DNA of 64,000 nucleotides from an uncultured Lachnospiraceae bacterium (lineage in GTDB: Bacteria > Bacillota > Clostridia > Lachnospirales > Lachnospiraceae), in NCBI GenBank assembly GCA_934320845.1, contig CAKRFU010000012.1:28737-92736 (forward strand). Reading direction: 5' to 3'. The stretch's first letter is position 1. Each line of letters opens with the position of its first letter. This document shows, in pieces, positions 54,199 through 63,910 of this stretch. The translations under genes and the position numbers were made by a program. The notes beneath the pieces were generated by a model. The model made no database searches, had not been told where the DNA came from, and saw nothing but the letters and a program-made list of their open reading frames with translations.

Positions 54199-55053
54199 AT
54201 GGCACTCTTTTTTAACCAGGCAACACTTTCCCACAACGGAAAGTCAACCGTTTCCAACATCACTACAGGCGAAATAATCGAGGCTGTGACTGCAACAAAA
54301 AAAGCTGTAATACCAACTTACAACTCTGACAGCACCATAACTTATATTATAAGCCTGTTAAATTCAAGTAATACCCCTGTCTCAGGTCTTACAATAACAG
54401 ATAATCTTGGTGCTTACACGTTCAACACTCTCACACTCATTCCCCTTGATTATGTCGAAGGTTCAGTTAAATATTATACAAATGGTGTACTTCAGGCTGC
54501 ACCTGCCGCAACAGTTTTACCTGAGCTCACTTTTACTGACATCTCAATACCAGCAAACGGAAACACTGTACTTGTATATCAGGCAAAAATCAACGAATCT
54601 GCTCCTCTTACAACCGGTTCAACTGTCACAAACACGGCAACTGTTACAGGCAATGCCATCACCGGTCCAATAACTGCCGCTGAGACAATAACAACCGATG
54701 ATGCGGCTTCACTCAGCATCAACAAAACTCTTTCTCCGACAACTATTACCGAAAACGGACAGATAACTTACACGTTTATTATCCAGAACTTCGGTAATAC
54801 TGCTGCCACTGCCGAAGATTCACTGAGCATATCCGATGTATTCACTCCTGCATTGACAAATATAAGTGTAACTTACAACTCTGCTCCTTGGACAGAAACA
54901 GGCAATTACACCTATGATACAACAACGGGCAGCTTTGAAACTGTTACCGGTAAGATAACAGTTCCCGCTGCCTCATATACTCAGGACCCTGCAACAGGTG
55001 CATGGAGTGTTACTCCGGGAGTAACAACACTCACTGTTACCGGAACAATTTAA
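54199..55053 (+). CDS. DUF11-type repeat protein without signal peptide
   Basis: A 284-residue protein of two beta-sandwich repeats like the DUF11/TIGR01451 conserved-repeat domain (YIISLLNSSNTPVSGLTITD and ITYTFIIQNFGNTAATAEDS). It is rich in T, A and S with no cysteine. It starts MALFFNQATLSHNGKSTVSN after AGGAGG and has no signal peptide, membrane helix or LPXTG motif, although such repeats are normally on the cell surface. The preceding 244 bases show no gene. Confidence 0.75.
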   Translation: MALFFNQATLSHNGKSTVSNITTGEIIEAVTATKKAVIPTYNSDSTITYIISLLNSSNTPVSGLTITDNLGAYTFNTLTLIPLDYVEGSVKYYTNGVLQAAPAATVLPELTFTDISIPANGNTVLVYQAKINESAPLTTGSTVTNTATVTGNAITGPITAAETITTDDAASLSINKTLSPTTITENGQITYTFIIQNFGNTAATAEDSLSISDVFTPALTNISVTYNSAPWTETGNYTYDTTTGSFETVTGKITVPAASYTQDPATGAWSVTPGVTTLTVTGTI

Positions 55054-55055
55054 AA

Positions 55056-56513
55056 TTACTGTCCGATATCATCTATCGTGATTTTACTCTCATGTGGAAT
55101 AGGTTTCCACTCTACTTTCTTAAAGAGCGCTATGTATTTTACATAGCGTTCTATTACGTCATATAGCGGCCATGTAAGACAATACAAAACTTTTTTGCCA
55201 AAACTTACTTTCTGTATACGTTTTCTTTCTATTATAAATATATAAATTGCCATCCATATGCTGGCAAGATACATTCCAACTCTATAGAAAAATCTTATCC
55301 AGATTACAAGCAGGACACATATAGCATATGACTTCCAGCCCGGTTCAAGATTCACAACAACATTTCCCGTAAAATGTCTTACAAGTTTTGAAAGCCATGT
55401 TCCATTTCTAAATATATACATCTGTCCGCCTGCATTGTATATCGTAAACGGGAACAAAAACAAATTCCAGACTATCCACTTAAATGCCGTGACTATCTGC
55501 TTTGGCAAAAGCTGGGCAAATGTATCAAACGACATAAATCTGTGTCTTATGGTACGCCATAAAAATCTATACCATGTATCGCCTTCTTCCCATTTAGTGT
55601 TTTTATCAATAAATATATTTTTGAAAAGTCCCCATCCGCTCTCGCCGAAAGCCTGAAGATGTCCTTTTGCCCATCTTAAACGCTGGCGCAGTGCAACTCT
55701 TAAACTTGTAGGCTGCTCATCATAAAAAATCGCATCATTGTTGTATGAAATCTCATATCCGTTTACCACGCAGTCAGCCGTAAGTGACCTGTCCTCAGTA
55801 AGAGATGTATACTTCCATCCATCTTTTACTATCTCATTTGCAAATAAAAATCCCGTTCCCTGAATGTTTGTCGCAAGATGCAGAAATGATCTCGTTCTGT
55901 GACGCTGTCTTATTGAACGAAGCCAATGAATCGCATAGAGTGAGGCAATCCATCCCTCTGTCAGATTCTTTGTGCTTCTGTACGATGTGATTATCTTCTC
56001 GCCTGCATCAAAAGAGTCATTCATTCTTGAAATATAGTCTTTCTTTAAAAGATTGTCCGAATCAAAAATAAAATATCCCTCAAAAGATTGTATTCCATAA
56101 TCTTTTTCAATCTGCTCAAAAAGATATTTAAGACCGAAACCTTTTGTTCTCTCATCAGGATTATTGTGTTCATAACAGATTGCGCCGAGTTCTCTCGCAA
56201 TCTTTGCCGTATTGTCAGTACAGTTATCCGCAACAACAAAAATTGTTATAAGCTCCTGTGGATAATCCTGTTTCTTTATGCTGTTTATAAGATTCCCTAT
56301 AACCGGTTCTTCGTTTCTAGCAGGAATAAGCACCGCATACTTGTGATTGTGCTTTGCCGGTTTAAACTTTCTTGTACAAAAAAGACCGATTATCATATAC
56401 GGAACATCATGTATACTCAGTATCTTCATAAACATACCGATTGCCGTGAATAAAAACAGACTCGGTGTATAAATATTCCCTAAAAAATGCGCTATATTAT
56501 TTATAATATTCAT
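55056..56513 (-). CDS. family 2 glycosyltransferase, membrane-bound
   Basis: A 485-residue processive-type GT2 enzyme. One N-terminal membrane helix (about 14-45) precedes the catalytic domain: VLIPARNEEPVIGNLINSIK, VVADNCTDNTAKIA, the metal motif DSDN (about residue 152), TEDRSL and QRLRWAKGH (the QxxRW motif). Several membrane helices close the protein (about 340-460). It resembles polysaccharide synthases such as PgaC or glycosyltransferases of lipid anchors. Its neighbour is an LtaS-like gene, so it may build a teichoic-acid anchor or a surface glycan. Confidence 0.88.
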   Translation of the reverse strand: MNIINNIAHFLGNIYTPSLFLFTAIGMFMKILSIHDVPYMIIGLFCTRKFKPAKHNHKYAVLIPARNEEPVIGNLINSIKKQDYPQELITIFVVADNCTDNTAKIARELGAICYEHNNPDERTKGFGLKYLFEQIEKDYGIQSFEGYFIFDSDNLLKKDYISRMNDSFDAGEKIITSYRSTKNLTEGWIASLYAIHWLRSIRQRHRTRSFLHLATNIQGTGFLFANEIVKDGWKYTSLTEDRSLTADCVVNGYEISYNNDAIFYDEQPTSLRVALRQRLRWAKGHLQAFGESGWGLFKNIFIDKNTKWEEGDTWYRFLWRTIRHRFMSFDTFAQLLPKQIVTAFKWIVWNLFLFPFTIYNAGGQMYIFRNGTWLSKLVRHFTGNVVVNLEPGWKSYAICVLLVIWIRFFYRVGMYLASIWMAIYIFIIERKRIQKVSFGKKVLYCLTWPLYDVIERYVKYIALFKKVEWKPIPHESKITIDDIGQ

Positions 56514-56569
56514 TATTTTCTTTTCTCCACTCCCTGATACTTTTATCTGTTACTGTGTCACTGTTTTTT

Positions 56570-58516
56570 TTATTTATAATCTTTCAAAAAGTCATATTTT
56601 AATGTAAGGTCATTTTTCTTTATAAGTTCTTCAACCGTTTTGCTCTTCTTTTCTACTTCAGCCTCAGATATCTTTGCACCGTTTGTCACCTTTGCGTCAG
56701 CCACATATGCATTTCCGTCATACCAGCTTGAATCTGAGAAAAATGCCAGTGGTTCGTAATCATCAGCAAGAATATCCTTTCCTATATAGTAGTTACTGTT
56801 GTAATCAATTCCAAAAAGATTTAATACAGTAGGCAGAATATTCATCTGCATATTTGCCTTGTCAACCTTTTGAGATTTAACATCACTGCTCCATATAAAA
56901 AACGGTGTACGATTTATAAGATTGTTGTCAGTCTCTTTGTACTTATCCAGAACCGACTTATCGTTTATCGTGTAAAGATAGTGGTCTGCATATGCCACTA
57001 TAACAGTATTGTCATAAAGATTATTGTCCTTTAACGCCTGAATCAGCAGACCAACCATATAATCGGTTTCTCCTACCATAAGGTCAGCAACCTGTTCCTC
57101 AGAAAGCTTTGGAACTTTCCCTTTTCCATATTTCATTTCTGCAACAAGCTTTCCAACCTCTTTTTCGGTTGTAAACGGTGTGTGTGGTGTGTATGAGATA
57201 ATGTAATCTACAAACTTATCATTTTCCTTAAACATTTTGTTGTAGAAAGTTTTATTCTCAATAAGTTTTCTGTCAAGCTCATAGCTTAAATCTTCTTTAT
57301 CTTTGCTGTCAAGTATATCTTTAAGACCATAATAATTGTCGTAACCCCAGCTTTTATAATTTATTCCTCTCGAATAAAACTCACTGCTGTTCATATGAAA
57401 CGCATTTACAGCATATCCCTGATTTTTAAACAGCTTCGCCATCGTATTGTTAAATGTATTTTTATTAAATGTATACACATTTTCGTTATACGATATAGGG
57501 GTTGTAAAACCTGTATTTACTGCAAACTCAGAGTTAAAAGTCGAACCACCGCCCGTATATATTGAAAAATGATTTGTAAAATCAACAGATTCATTTTTAA
57601 GCTTGTATAAATTTGGTGTATTCTTCTTTGTAAGAAGCCACTCATCCATACCCTCAAGCTGTAAAAATATTACATTTTTACCTTTAAACAAACCTGTATA
57701 ATCATTCGACTTTTTATCATCATTTGCTTCATATATATTTTTCAAAAACTTTTTGTCACTGTCACTTATCTTTTCCTTAGGTTTCAGAAATGTAATGTAA
57801 AAATTTCTTACAGTATATTCATAAAGACCAGAAACTTTCATACTTTTATTTGAATCGCTGAATTCATTATAAACATTTCTTGCTTTTTTAAAGCTGTTCC
57901 ATTTAAGATTTTTGTTTCCACTTCCCATAGTCACTGGTATTAACAGATGTAAACATATAAATATTATTATTGCAGCTAATAGTTTTTTTAGCTGAAATTT
58001 TTCATTTTTTTTCATGTTAATTGTTGCAATGACTGCTAACGCAATAACTACAACCGCAAGTATGTATGCATATACCGGCGTGTTTTTTATTGTATCAGCT
58101 ATATAAGAACTTCCCTCACTGGCAAGCTCCAAAAGTGAAAAATTAAAATAAAACGATGTTAGTGAATAATATATTGCGTTTGTCAGGAATAAAATAAAGC
58201 TTATGATAAAAAATATCCAATAACAAATTTTACCTATAATTCCTTTTAGATATTTTGCAAATGCTATAAAAAGTCCTGCCCATATTACAGTAAACAAATT
58301 CGGCTGAAGATAATATGCAGGATAAAATTCTATTTTATGTCCCATAATTCTAAGACTTAAATCCATCACAAAAAACGGTAAAAACATAAGAATTTCACTT
58401 TTATGAAGCACTAAAAAGTCAAAAAATCCACCTCTGCTTTTATTTCCCATATTTGAAGCATGTCCCATTCCATAAAAACTAAGGCCATGCCTTTTCTTAA
58501 AACCAAAAGAACCCAT
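56570..58516 (-). CDS. LtaS-type lipoteichoic-acid synthase (sulfatase fold)
   Basis: A 648-residue membrane enzyme. About five membrane helices (residues about 45-65, 72-95, 98-125, 150-168 and 175-200) are followed by an external sulfatase-fold domain: FLQLEGMDEWLLTKKNTPNL, GGGSTFNSEFAVNTG (catalytic threonine region), IVAYADHYLY and FFIWSSD. Such enzymes polymerise glycerol phosphate from phosphatidylglycerol. It starts after GAGGGTG. It lies 57 bases before the glycosyltransferase gene. Confidence 0.85.
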   Translation of the reverse strand: MGSFGFKKRHGLSFYGMGHASNMGNKSRGGFFDFLVLHKSEILMFLPFFVMDLSLRIMGHKIEFYPAYYLQPNLFTVIWAGLFIAFAKYLKGIIGKICYWIFFIISFILFLTNAIYYSLTSFYFNFSLLELASEGSSYIADTIKNTPVYAYILAVVVIALAVIATINMKKNEKFQLKKLLAAIIIFICLHLLIPVTMGSGNKNLKWNSFKKARNVYNEFSDSNKSMKVSGLYEYTVRNFYITFLKPKEKISDSDKKFLKNIYEANDDKKSNDYTGLFKGKNVIFLQLEGMDEWLLTKKNTPNLYKLKNESVDFTNHFSIYTGGGSTFNSEFAVNTGFTTPISYNENVYTFNKNTFNNTMAKLFKNQGYAVNAFHMNSSEFYSRGINYKSWGYDNYYGLKDILDSKDKEDLSYELDRKLIENKTFYNKMFKENDKFVDYIISYTPHTPFTTEKEVGKLVAEMKYGKGKVPKLSEEQVADLMVGETDYMVGLLIQALKDNNLYDNTVIVAYADHYLYTINDKSVLDKYKETDNNLINRTPFFIWSSDVKSQKVDKANMQMNILPTVLNLFGIDYNSNYYIGKDILADDYEPLAFFSDSSWYDGNAYVADAKVTNGAKISEAEVEKKSKTVEELIKKNDLTLKYDFLKDYK

Positions 58517-58611
58517 GTATTCGCACCCTCTTTAAAAATATTTTCAAACAGAGTTTAATATAACACATCAGTAAATTTATTTCAATTGCAATTCTACCCT
58601 ATCCCACAATG

Positions 58612-60381
58612 TCAGCGCACATTCAGGCGATAATAAAGTCCCTTCTTTTCCATCAGTTCCTCATGGTTTCCTTCTTCCGCAATTCCTTTGTCTGCTATGT
58701 AAAGAATTCTGTCTGCATTCCTTATTGTTGACAGCCTGTGTGCAACAATAAATGCAGTCTTTTCCGATAATATTACGTCAAGTGCTTTCTGTATCATATT
58801 TTCTGTTTCTGTATCTATCGAACTTGTTGCCTCATCAAGTATTATGACTGACGGATTTTTAAGAATTATTCTTGCAAAACTGATAAGCTGCTTTTCACCT
58901 GCCGAAAGCCCTTCACCTCTTTCTTCCAATTCTTCGTCATATCCATTAGGAAGCCTTTCTATAAATTCATCGGCATAAATATATTTTGCCGCATTTATAC
59001 ATTCCTCATCTGTTGCGTCAAGTCTTCCGTATCTTATATTTTCCATAACACTTCCCTTAAATATAAACGGATCCTGCATCAAAACTCCGACTTCTTCCCT
59101 AAGCGACTCCAGTGTTACCTTTCTCACATCATTTCCATCTATTTTTACTGAACCACCCGTTACATCATAAAATCTTGTAATCAGATTTATGATTGTTGTT
59201 TTTCCTGCCCCTGTAGGCCCTACAAGTGCAATTGTCTCTCCCGGTTTTACATGAAGATTGACATTGTCAAGAATATTTATATCATCCTCATATGAAAATG
59301 TAACATTGTCAAAATCTACCTGACCTCTCACATTTTTCAGTAAAACATCCCCGTCCTCATCTTTTATTTCTACTTCGTAGTCTATTGTATCAAATACCTG
59401 CTCAAGATTTGAACTTACCTGTGCCAGCTGCTGTATTATTATGGCTATCTGGGTAAGCGGTCCGCTAAAAAGTCCCATATAACTTATAAATGCAACTACC
59501 GTTCCCGCATCAACGTGACTGCTTCCATTTAATATAAGATGAAGTGCCACTCCGTAAAGACAAAGTGTACCCATATTCCAAAATATTTCAACAATAGGCG
59601 TATTTAAATTATTTAATTTAACAATTCCCCACCATACATTAACACTCTGATTATGTAAATCTTCGTATATCTCTTTATTTTTCTTTACCCTATTATAATT
59701 CTTTACAATCTTTTCACCCATTATGGTTTCAATAAGAAACGCAGAACGATTTGAAAGTTTTGCCCTGTGCCATGCAAATCTTCTTCTTATTTTGTATCTC
59801 AGCAGCAAAACAAGCGTCATCATCGGAATTGTGGTACACACTACAATCAGTGTAAGCTCCGGACTGAGCGAAAGCATAAATATCGTAACTATAACTATTT
59901 TTACAAGGTAAACTAAAAACATTACAACATAATTTGTAAAAAAGTTAGCGAGGTCGTTTATATAGTCTGTTACACGCACAACTATTTTTCCGTCAGGTCT
60001 GTTATCAAAATACTCAAACGGAAGTTCCTGCAGCTTGTAAAAAATGTCTCTTCTCATGTCGGCAATTACGCTGTGCCCCATCTGCCCCATCATTCGCTGC
60101 TGTGCGTAAGTAAGTCCAATATCAGTTGCTGCAAGAAAAATAAGACCGCAGACAACATAAAAAAGTTTTGCCATATCTTTCTCGATGACCACATCATTTA
60201 TTATATATCTCAAAAGCATCGGCGGTAATAAAGCCGTACAAGCTGATATAAGCATAAGTGCACTTACTATTATAAATATATGTTTATACGGCATAATGTA
60301 TTTTAAAATACGTCCAAATTGTTTTATGTCAATTTTTTTATGAACAACTTCATCCTCAAAATATGTATTCCTTTTAGCCAT
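58612..60381 (-). CDS. ABC exporter half-transporter (second gene)
   Basis: A 589-residue protein: six-helix membrane domain (about 35-320) and nucleotide-binding domain with Walker A LVGPTGAGKTTIINLI, signature LSAGEKQLISFARI (S replaced in the usual LSGGQ), Walker B VIILDEATSSID and the switch histidine AHRLST. It starts after GAGGATTGTT at 60381. It lies 25 bases after its partner gene and forms a heterodimeric exporter with it. Substrate unknown; drugs or lipids are common for this class. Confidence 0.93.
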   Translation of the reverse strand: MAKRNTYFEDEVVHKKIDIKQFGRILKYIMPYKHIFIIVSALMLISACTALLPPMLLRYIINDVVIEKDMAKLFYVVCGLIFLAATDIGLTYAQQRMMGQMGHSVIADMRRDIFYKLQELPFEYFDNRPDGKIVVRVTDYINDLANFFTNYVVMFLVYLVKIVIVTIFMLSLSPELTLIVVCTTIPMMTLVLLLRYKIRRRFAWHRAKLSNRSAFLIETIMGEKIVKNYNRVKKNKEIYEDLHNQSVNVWWGIVKLNNLNTPIVEIFWNMGTLCLYGVALHLILNGSSHVDAGTVVAFISYMGLFSGPLTQIAIIIQQLAQVSSNLEQVFDTIDYEVEIKDEDGDVLLKNVRGQVDFDNVTFSYEDDINILDNVNLHVKPGETIALVGPTGAGKTTIINLITRFYDVTGGSVKIDGNDVRKVTLESLREEVGVLMQDPFIFKGSVMENIRYGRLDATDEECINAAKYIYADEFIERLPNGYDEELEERGEGLSAGEKQLISFARIILKNPSVIILDEATSSIDTETENMIQKALDVILSEKTAFIVAHRLSTIRNADRILYIADKGIAEEGNHEELMEKKGLYYRLNVR

Positions 60382-60406
60382 AACAATCCTCATTTCTGCT
60401 CATTTT

Positions 60407-62194
60407 TTAAGCTACTGTCTGTTTTGCCATCTGTGTCTTATACACACCTGCAAAATGTCCGTCAAGTTTCATAAGCTCATCAAATGTCCCTCTCTCGACA
60501 ATCTTTCCTTTATTTAAATAAATTATCTCGTCACAATCAATCACAGATGTCATTTTGTGTGCGGCAATAAAAATAGTCTTTTCCTTATAATATTTTCTCA
60601 AATTTTCAAGAAGTTTCTTTTCTGTTTCCGCATCAAGTGCACTTGTTGAATCATCAAATACAAATACCGGCGCATCCTTTAACATTGCTCTTGCAATAGA
60701 TACTCTCTGCTTTTGACCTCCTGAAAGTCCAAATCCCTTTTCACCCACTATAGTTTGATAACCGTCTGAAAGTTTATTTATAAAATCACCTGCCATTGCC
60801 CTTCCAGCACATTCCCTAACCGTTTTTTCATCAACATCCGGATTTGAAAATGCAATATTGCTGTCTATTGTATTTGAAAACAAAAATGCATCCTGAAAAA
60901 CATAAGAAAATTTTTCCCTGAGTTCATCAGTTTTGTATTCTTTTATGTTTTTTCCATCCATCGTTATCTGTCCCGAACTCACATCGTTTATCCTTACCAT
61001 TGATTTTAGAAAAATACTCTTTCCGCTTCCTGTTGCTCCAACAACACCAACTTTCTTTCCATACGGTACAGACAGAGTTATGTCATCAAGAACTTTTTTA
61101 CCACCAAGTTCCAGCGTTACATTCTCAAATTCTATATCGGGCTTATCAATATTTTTTGCAGAAATCGTGCCATCCTTTATTTTTGTTTCACATGCCATAA
61201 AACTTCTTATCTTGTCCCCCGCAACAATCTGCTGCTGCATCTGGAAAAGCATGTTGTTTATCTGCGACACATGATCCATAATTTTCATAACGTAGCCGGA
61301 TGCTGCTACCAAAAATCCAACCAGCATCTGACCTTTTATAACAAGAATGGCACATAAAGCTATAGTACCTATATAGGCAGCCTGCTTTATCGAACTAAAT
61401 ATAACTTCAAAACCCGCTGAAAGTTTTACCTGATTTATATACGAACTTTTCATGTTCATATTTGATTTATCAAACTTTTCCTTTTCACGATTTTCATTTG
61501 TAAATGACCTTACAAGTCTGACAGCTTCAATATTTTCCTGCACTGTAAGATTCATATTACTATTGCTGCTTCTTATATCCCTGTAATTCTTCTGTGCTTT
61601 CTTTCTGAATTTCAAAAGAGCAACTACAAAAAAAGGAGCAAGAAGTATCGGTATTATTAGAAGAGTCACATTTATTGAGGTAAGAAGCATGGTACATGCC
61701 CCTAATACAAACATGCTGTCAAACATTCCAGGTATTATTCTTCCAAACAAATCTTTCATCATTATGGTATCAGTATGAAGAGTCGTAAGCAGTTCTCCTG
61801 TGTTGTATTCTGACACAGTCTGGCTGTCTAACTGCATAAGTTTATCAAAAGTTATAACTCTTAAATCAGTTTCAAATTTCAATGCATATTTTTCAAGCAT
61901 GGTGTTTTTTATATAAATAAATATAAGACGAAAAACAAGCAATGCCAAAAAGACAAACGCAATATTGAAAAACAGTTCAAAGCTGTGTCTCTTTCCATAA
62001 TCGCCATCTATCAGAAACGCAAAAACCCCACTCGCTTTACTGTCATTATCCATAATTACAAAATCAACAAATAGCTCTGATACAAACGGAATAAGAAGGT
62101 CAGCAATAATTGCCAAAAAACTTACCATCTGTAAAACAACCGCCGCCACAATATATTTTTTCCAATATTTAAAACCAAATTTTATCGCATCCAT
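60407..62194 (-). CDS. ABC exporter half-transporter (first gene)
   Basis: A 595-residue protein: membrane domain (about 15-320) and ATPase domain with VVGATGSGKSIFLKSM, signature LSGGQKQRVSIARA and Walker B VFVFDDSTSALD, where the catalytic Glu is replaced by Asp. The partner has DEATSS, so one site is degenerate, as in heterodimeric exporters such as BmrCD. It starts after AGAAAGGTAAG. An operator identical to the one before the LacI gene lies in its promoter region. Confidence 0.93.
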   Translation of the reverse strand: MDAIKFGFKYWKKYIVAAVVLQMVSFLAIIADLLIPFVSELFVDFVIMDNDSKASGVFAFLIDGDYGKRHSFELFFNIAFVFLALLVFRLIFIYIKNTMLEKYALKFETDLRVITFDKLMQLDSQTVSEYNTGELLTTLHTDTIMMKDLFGRIIPGMFDSMFVLGACTMLLTSINVTLLIIPILLAPFFVVALLKFRKKAQKNYRDIRSSNSNMNLTVQENIEAVRLVRSFTNENREKEKFDKSNMNMKSSYINQVKLSAGFEVIFSSIKQAAYIGTIALCAILVIKGQMLVGFLVAASGYVMKIMDHVSQINNMLFQMQQQIVAGDKIRSFMACETKIKDGTISAKNIDKPDIEFENVTLELGGKKVLDDITLSVPYGKKVGVVGATGSGKSIFLKSMVRINDVSSGQITMDGKNIKEYKTDELREKFSYVFQDAFLFSNTIDSNIAFSNPDVDEKTVRECAGRAMAGDFINKLSDGYQTIVGEKGFGLSGGQKQRVSIARAMLKDAPVFVFDDSTSALDAETEKKLLENLRKYYKEKTIFIAAHKMTSVIDCDEIIYLNKGKIVERGTFDELMKLDGHFAGVYKTQMAKQTVA

Positions 62195-62233
62195 TTTTGT
62201 TCTTACCTTTCTTTTTATTTTGTTTAATTTTTA

Positions 62234-62249
62234 TCGTGTGCGTACACGA
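62234..62249. promoter_or_regulatory. LacI-type operator before the ABC exporter
   Basis: TCGTGTGCGTACACGA with arms TCGTGT/ACACGA, 40 bases before the exporter start. It is identical to 63352-63367, and the match continues into TTTTAT. Confidence 0.85.
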
Positions 62250-62331
62250 TTTTATCCTGTTTTAAGAGGGTAGATAAAAAATACATATTTTTTTAATATT
62301 ATGATGTATTCTTCACCTATCCTCTCAAATT

Positions 62332-63333
62332 TCAAAGTGTCTCTCCCTCAACAATATTATAATCGACAACGCAGTCTTTTATATCTTTTTCACCGTTTAT
62401 CATTCTTATAAGATTTGCCGTAGCTTTACGTCCGGTCGTTTTTATATTACAATCGACCGATGTAAGTCTGGGTGACATATTATCAAGTATGGCAATATTG
62501 TCAAAACCTATTATCCCTACATCCTCCGGAACTTTAATATTATTTTTTCTGAATATTGTCATAAGCCTTACTGCCGGAGTATCGTTTCTGCATATAAAAA
62601 CTTTTCTCTTGCCATCTTTTCTTTTCGCTATATATACAAGCTGCTTCTCATCCATATCTTCAAGAATATTACTCTCCCCAAGCTTTTCACCTTCTATTCC
62701 CTCAAGATAACCTATACGGCGCTGTTCTATTGAAAAGACATTGATGCCCCTTGATTTCATATTTTGAAAATGAGGGTCAATATATATCATTTCGTTGTAG
62801 CCTTTTCCTGCAAGATAGGAAACAACATTTCTCATAATCAGACGGCAGTCAACATCCACATGAACAAAATCACACTCAATTCTGTTGTAGATGGTAACAA
62901 TAGGGATATTTAATTTCTTTAAAAAAGAACTAAACTGCGCTCCTTTCCCCAACGGAAACAAAATAATTCCATCAACTCTGCGCTCCGCCATATACCTTAT
63001 GGCTTCCATCTCTTTTTCCGGGTCATTGTGAGATAGGGCAAGATTTACAAAATAACCATGTTCTCTCGCCGTCTGCTCAATACTCTCTACAAGAAGTGCA
63101 AAAAAGTTATTACTTAAATCTACTGACACTATTCCAAGCGTTTTGGTAATTCCCGTTGCAAGGCTTTTTGCCAAATGATTCGGTCTGTAATCCATCTGCT
63201 CTGCCATATCAAGAATACGCTTTTTAGTGCTTTCCTTTATGCCACTCCTGTTATTGACAGCTCTGTCAACTGTTCCCTCAGAAACACCACATGCTTTTGC
63301 AAGTTCTTTAATAGTGCATGAAATAAATATCAC
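62332..63333 (-). CDS. LacI-family regulator
   Basis: A 333-residue repressor. Helix-turn-helix and hinge: TIKELAKACGVSEGTVDRAV, NNRSGIKESTKKRIL, MDYRPNHLAKSLATG. The ligand domain has GIVSVDLSNNFFALLVESIE. Ligand unknown, possibly a sugar. The start is unclear: a GTG at 63333 has little room for a ribosome site, and AGAGGTG at this point fits a non-canonical start (ATT) a few codons later. It controls the ABC exporter genes and itself through two identical operators. Confidence 0.9.
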   Translation of the reverse strand: MIFISCTIKELAKACGVSEGTVDRAVNNRSGIKESTKKRILDMAEQMDYRPNHLAKSLATGITKTLGIVSVDLSNNFFALLVESIEQTAREHGYFVNLALSHNDPEKEMEAIRYMAERRVDGIILFPLGKGAQFSSFLKKLNIPIVTIYNRIECDFVHVDVDCRLIMRNVVSYLAGKGYNEMIYIDPHFQNMKSRGINVFSIEQRRIGYLEGIEGEKLGESNILEDMDEKQLVYIAKRKDGKRKVFICRNDTPAVRLMTIFRKNNIKVPEDVGIIGFDNIAILDNMSPRLTSVDCNIKTTGRKATANLIRMINGEKDIKDCVVDYNIVEGETL

Positions 63334-63351
63334 CTCTCATTTAACAATATT

Positions 63352-63367
63352 TCGTGTGCGTACACGA
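63352..63367. promoter_or_regulatory. LacI-type operator in its own promoter
   Basis: TCGTGTGCGTACACGA, placed over the predicted transcription start, so binding should block the gene's own expression. Identical to 62234-62249. Confidence 0.85.
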
Positions 63368-63375
63368 TTTTATAT

Positions 63376-63404
63376 ATAATAACATTTGTTAAAAATTTAA
63401 TCAA
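63376..63404 (-). promoter_or_regulatory. promoter of the LacI-family gene
   Basis: TTGATT, 17 bases, TATTAT on the leftward strand; operator directly downstream. Confidence 0.6.
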
Positions 63405-63442
63405 CTGTATTCTTGAATTATTTTCGCTGTGGTTATTTTAAC

Positions 63443-63588
63443 GCAGAGATTGCTATAAACTTTCCGTCTCATGGACGGCTCTCGCCTCAGAGAATATCAG
63501 TAACAGTACATAAGTGTGAAAAACACTCACACTAAGTACTGACTGACATTCTAACGCCATTCGCTGAAAAATTTATATCAATCTCTGC
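63443..63588 (-). ncRNA. candidate structured RNA, 6S-like architecture
   Basis: A 146-base imperfect hairpin. Read leftward: outer stem GCAGAGATTG/CAATCTCTGC with TATAAA/TTTATA inside it, then a large central bubble (5' side about 16 bases, 3' side with a small hairpin CCGTC-CATGA-GACGG). The apical arm has AGAAT/ATTCT, then CAGTAC/GTACTG and AGTGTGA/TCACACT around a short loop. Closing stem, bubble with a hairpin on the 3' side, and a long interrupted apical stem are the layout of 6S RNA. No gene overlaps. Strand and identity are inferred; a TATACT box lies at 63617-63622 without a good -35. Confidence 0.45.
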
Positions 63589-63651
63589 TGTTTACATATG
63601 TTCTTTTATTTTATGAAGTATACCTTGCGTTACGAGCATTTTCCTATAACA

Positions 63652-63698
63652 AAAAGATATTGCAAGTATTATCTATTATAATACTTGCAATATCTTTT
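63652..63698. terminator. long perfect hairpin
   Basis: A 21-bp perfect stem, left arm AAAAGATATTGCAAGTATTA plus T, with loop CTATT, followed by T-rich sequence. It can act in either direction and isolates the structured RNA from the gene at the right edge. Confidence 0.85.
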
Positions 63699-63718
63699 CT
63701 TGAAAAACACTCAATACA

Positions 63719-63771
63719 CGAAAGAAGAACCGAATTTCGGAAAAATTCCAAACCGGTTCCTTTCGATTTTT
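63719..63771 (+). terminator. bulged hairpin with T run
   Basis: CGAAAG-AA-GAACCG pairs with CGGTTC-CTTTCG, followed by ATTTTT on the rightward strand. No rightward gene ends here. The rest of 63334-63910 shows no gene. Confidence 0.5.
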
Positions 63772-63910
63772 GATATGTTATGTATATTTTGGAGACATAT
63801 CTTTAATATCCAAAAAAGGGAGACTTAACTTTAAAATTCCCCCCTCATGTGTTATATTTTACTCTAAGTAATATCCGTTTGTCAATACCAAATTTGGAAA
63901 TATTTTTCCA

